Shown: positions 6,700 through 6,761 of the stretch, piece by piece
Numbering within the stretch: the stretch's first letter is position 1
How the letters are laid out: each line of letters starts with the position of its first letter
Assembly: GCA_022712475.1 (NCBI GenBank)
Contig: JALAGK010000505.1
Span: 1-6,761, forward strand
From: Enterobacteriaceae bacterium
Lineage (GTDB): Bacteria > Pseudomonadota > Gammaproteobacteria > Enterobacterales > Enterobacteriaceae
Direction of reading: 5' to 3'
Length of the DNA stretch: 6,761 nucleotides
Translations under genes and position numbers: made by a program
The notes under the pieces: model-generated
What the model was told of the DNA's origin: nothing
Seen by the model: only the letters and a program-made list of their open reading frames with translations
Databases searched by the model: none

Positions 6700-6705
6700 C
6701 CTCCT
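6700..6705 (-). promoter_or_regulatory. Ribosome binding site that fixes the GTG start of the small exported protein
   Basis: AGGAGG on the minus strand lies five bases before the GTG at 6694. It is the evidence for choosing a GTG over any internal start, which would remove the hydrophobic N-terminus. Confidence 0.75.
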
Positions 6706-6761
6706 GTATGCATATGGTGGCATCTCCCCCTGTACGCCTTAAACGTGGGCAGGTTCAAAAC

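Noticed and set aside
6543..6758. 71-codon minus-strand ORF overlapping the start of the small exported protein
   Set aside because: It starts at TTG without a Shine-Dalgarno, and the competing GTG frame has an AGGAGG and a coherent hydrophobic anchor.

Overview
The window looks like chromosomal DNA of an enterobacterium (Enterobacteriaceae or a close relative). The first three genes match the E. coli lldPRD L-lactate operon in order and, as I recall those proteins, closely in sequence. I cannot name the genus from the sequence.

Region 1 (2-3008, + strand) is the L-lactate utilisation operon: the C-terminal five-eighths of the permease LldP (5' end outside the window), the GntR/FCD regulator LldR, and the FMN-dependent L-lactate dehydrogenase LldD. 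LldP imports lactate, LldD oxidises it to pyruvate at the membrane, and LldR senses lactate. The promoter lies upstream of the window. Both internal junctions are 4-base ATGA overlaps. The 139 bases after lldD hold three consecutive hairpins, the last a strong intrinsic terminator.

Region 2 (3148-5326, - strand) is a second operon, convergent with lld. It encodes a zinc-free MDR-family quinone/enone oxidoreductase followed by a XenA-like old yellow enzyme. Both are families of NAD(P)H-dependent reductases acting on electron-poor C=C bonds or quinones, so detoxification of reactive electrophiles is the likely role. A 35-codon ORF with a strong Shine-Dalgarno precedes them and ends in an ATGA overlap with the MDR start. 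It is probably an unrecognised first cistron or leader peptide.

Region 3 (5327-6324) is an AT-rich divergent control region and a LysR-type regulator on the + strand, presumably controlling the reductase operon. A TATA-N5-TATA dyad fitting the T-N11-A LysR box overlaps the best -10 of the operon.

Region 4 (6356-6694, - strand) is a small membrane-anchored or exported protein of unknown function, starting at GTG behind an AGGAGG. The last 67 bases hold only its ribosome binding site and upstream sequence.

I saw no tRNA, rRNA, CRISPR array, insertion sequence or phage gene.
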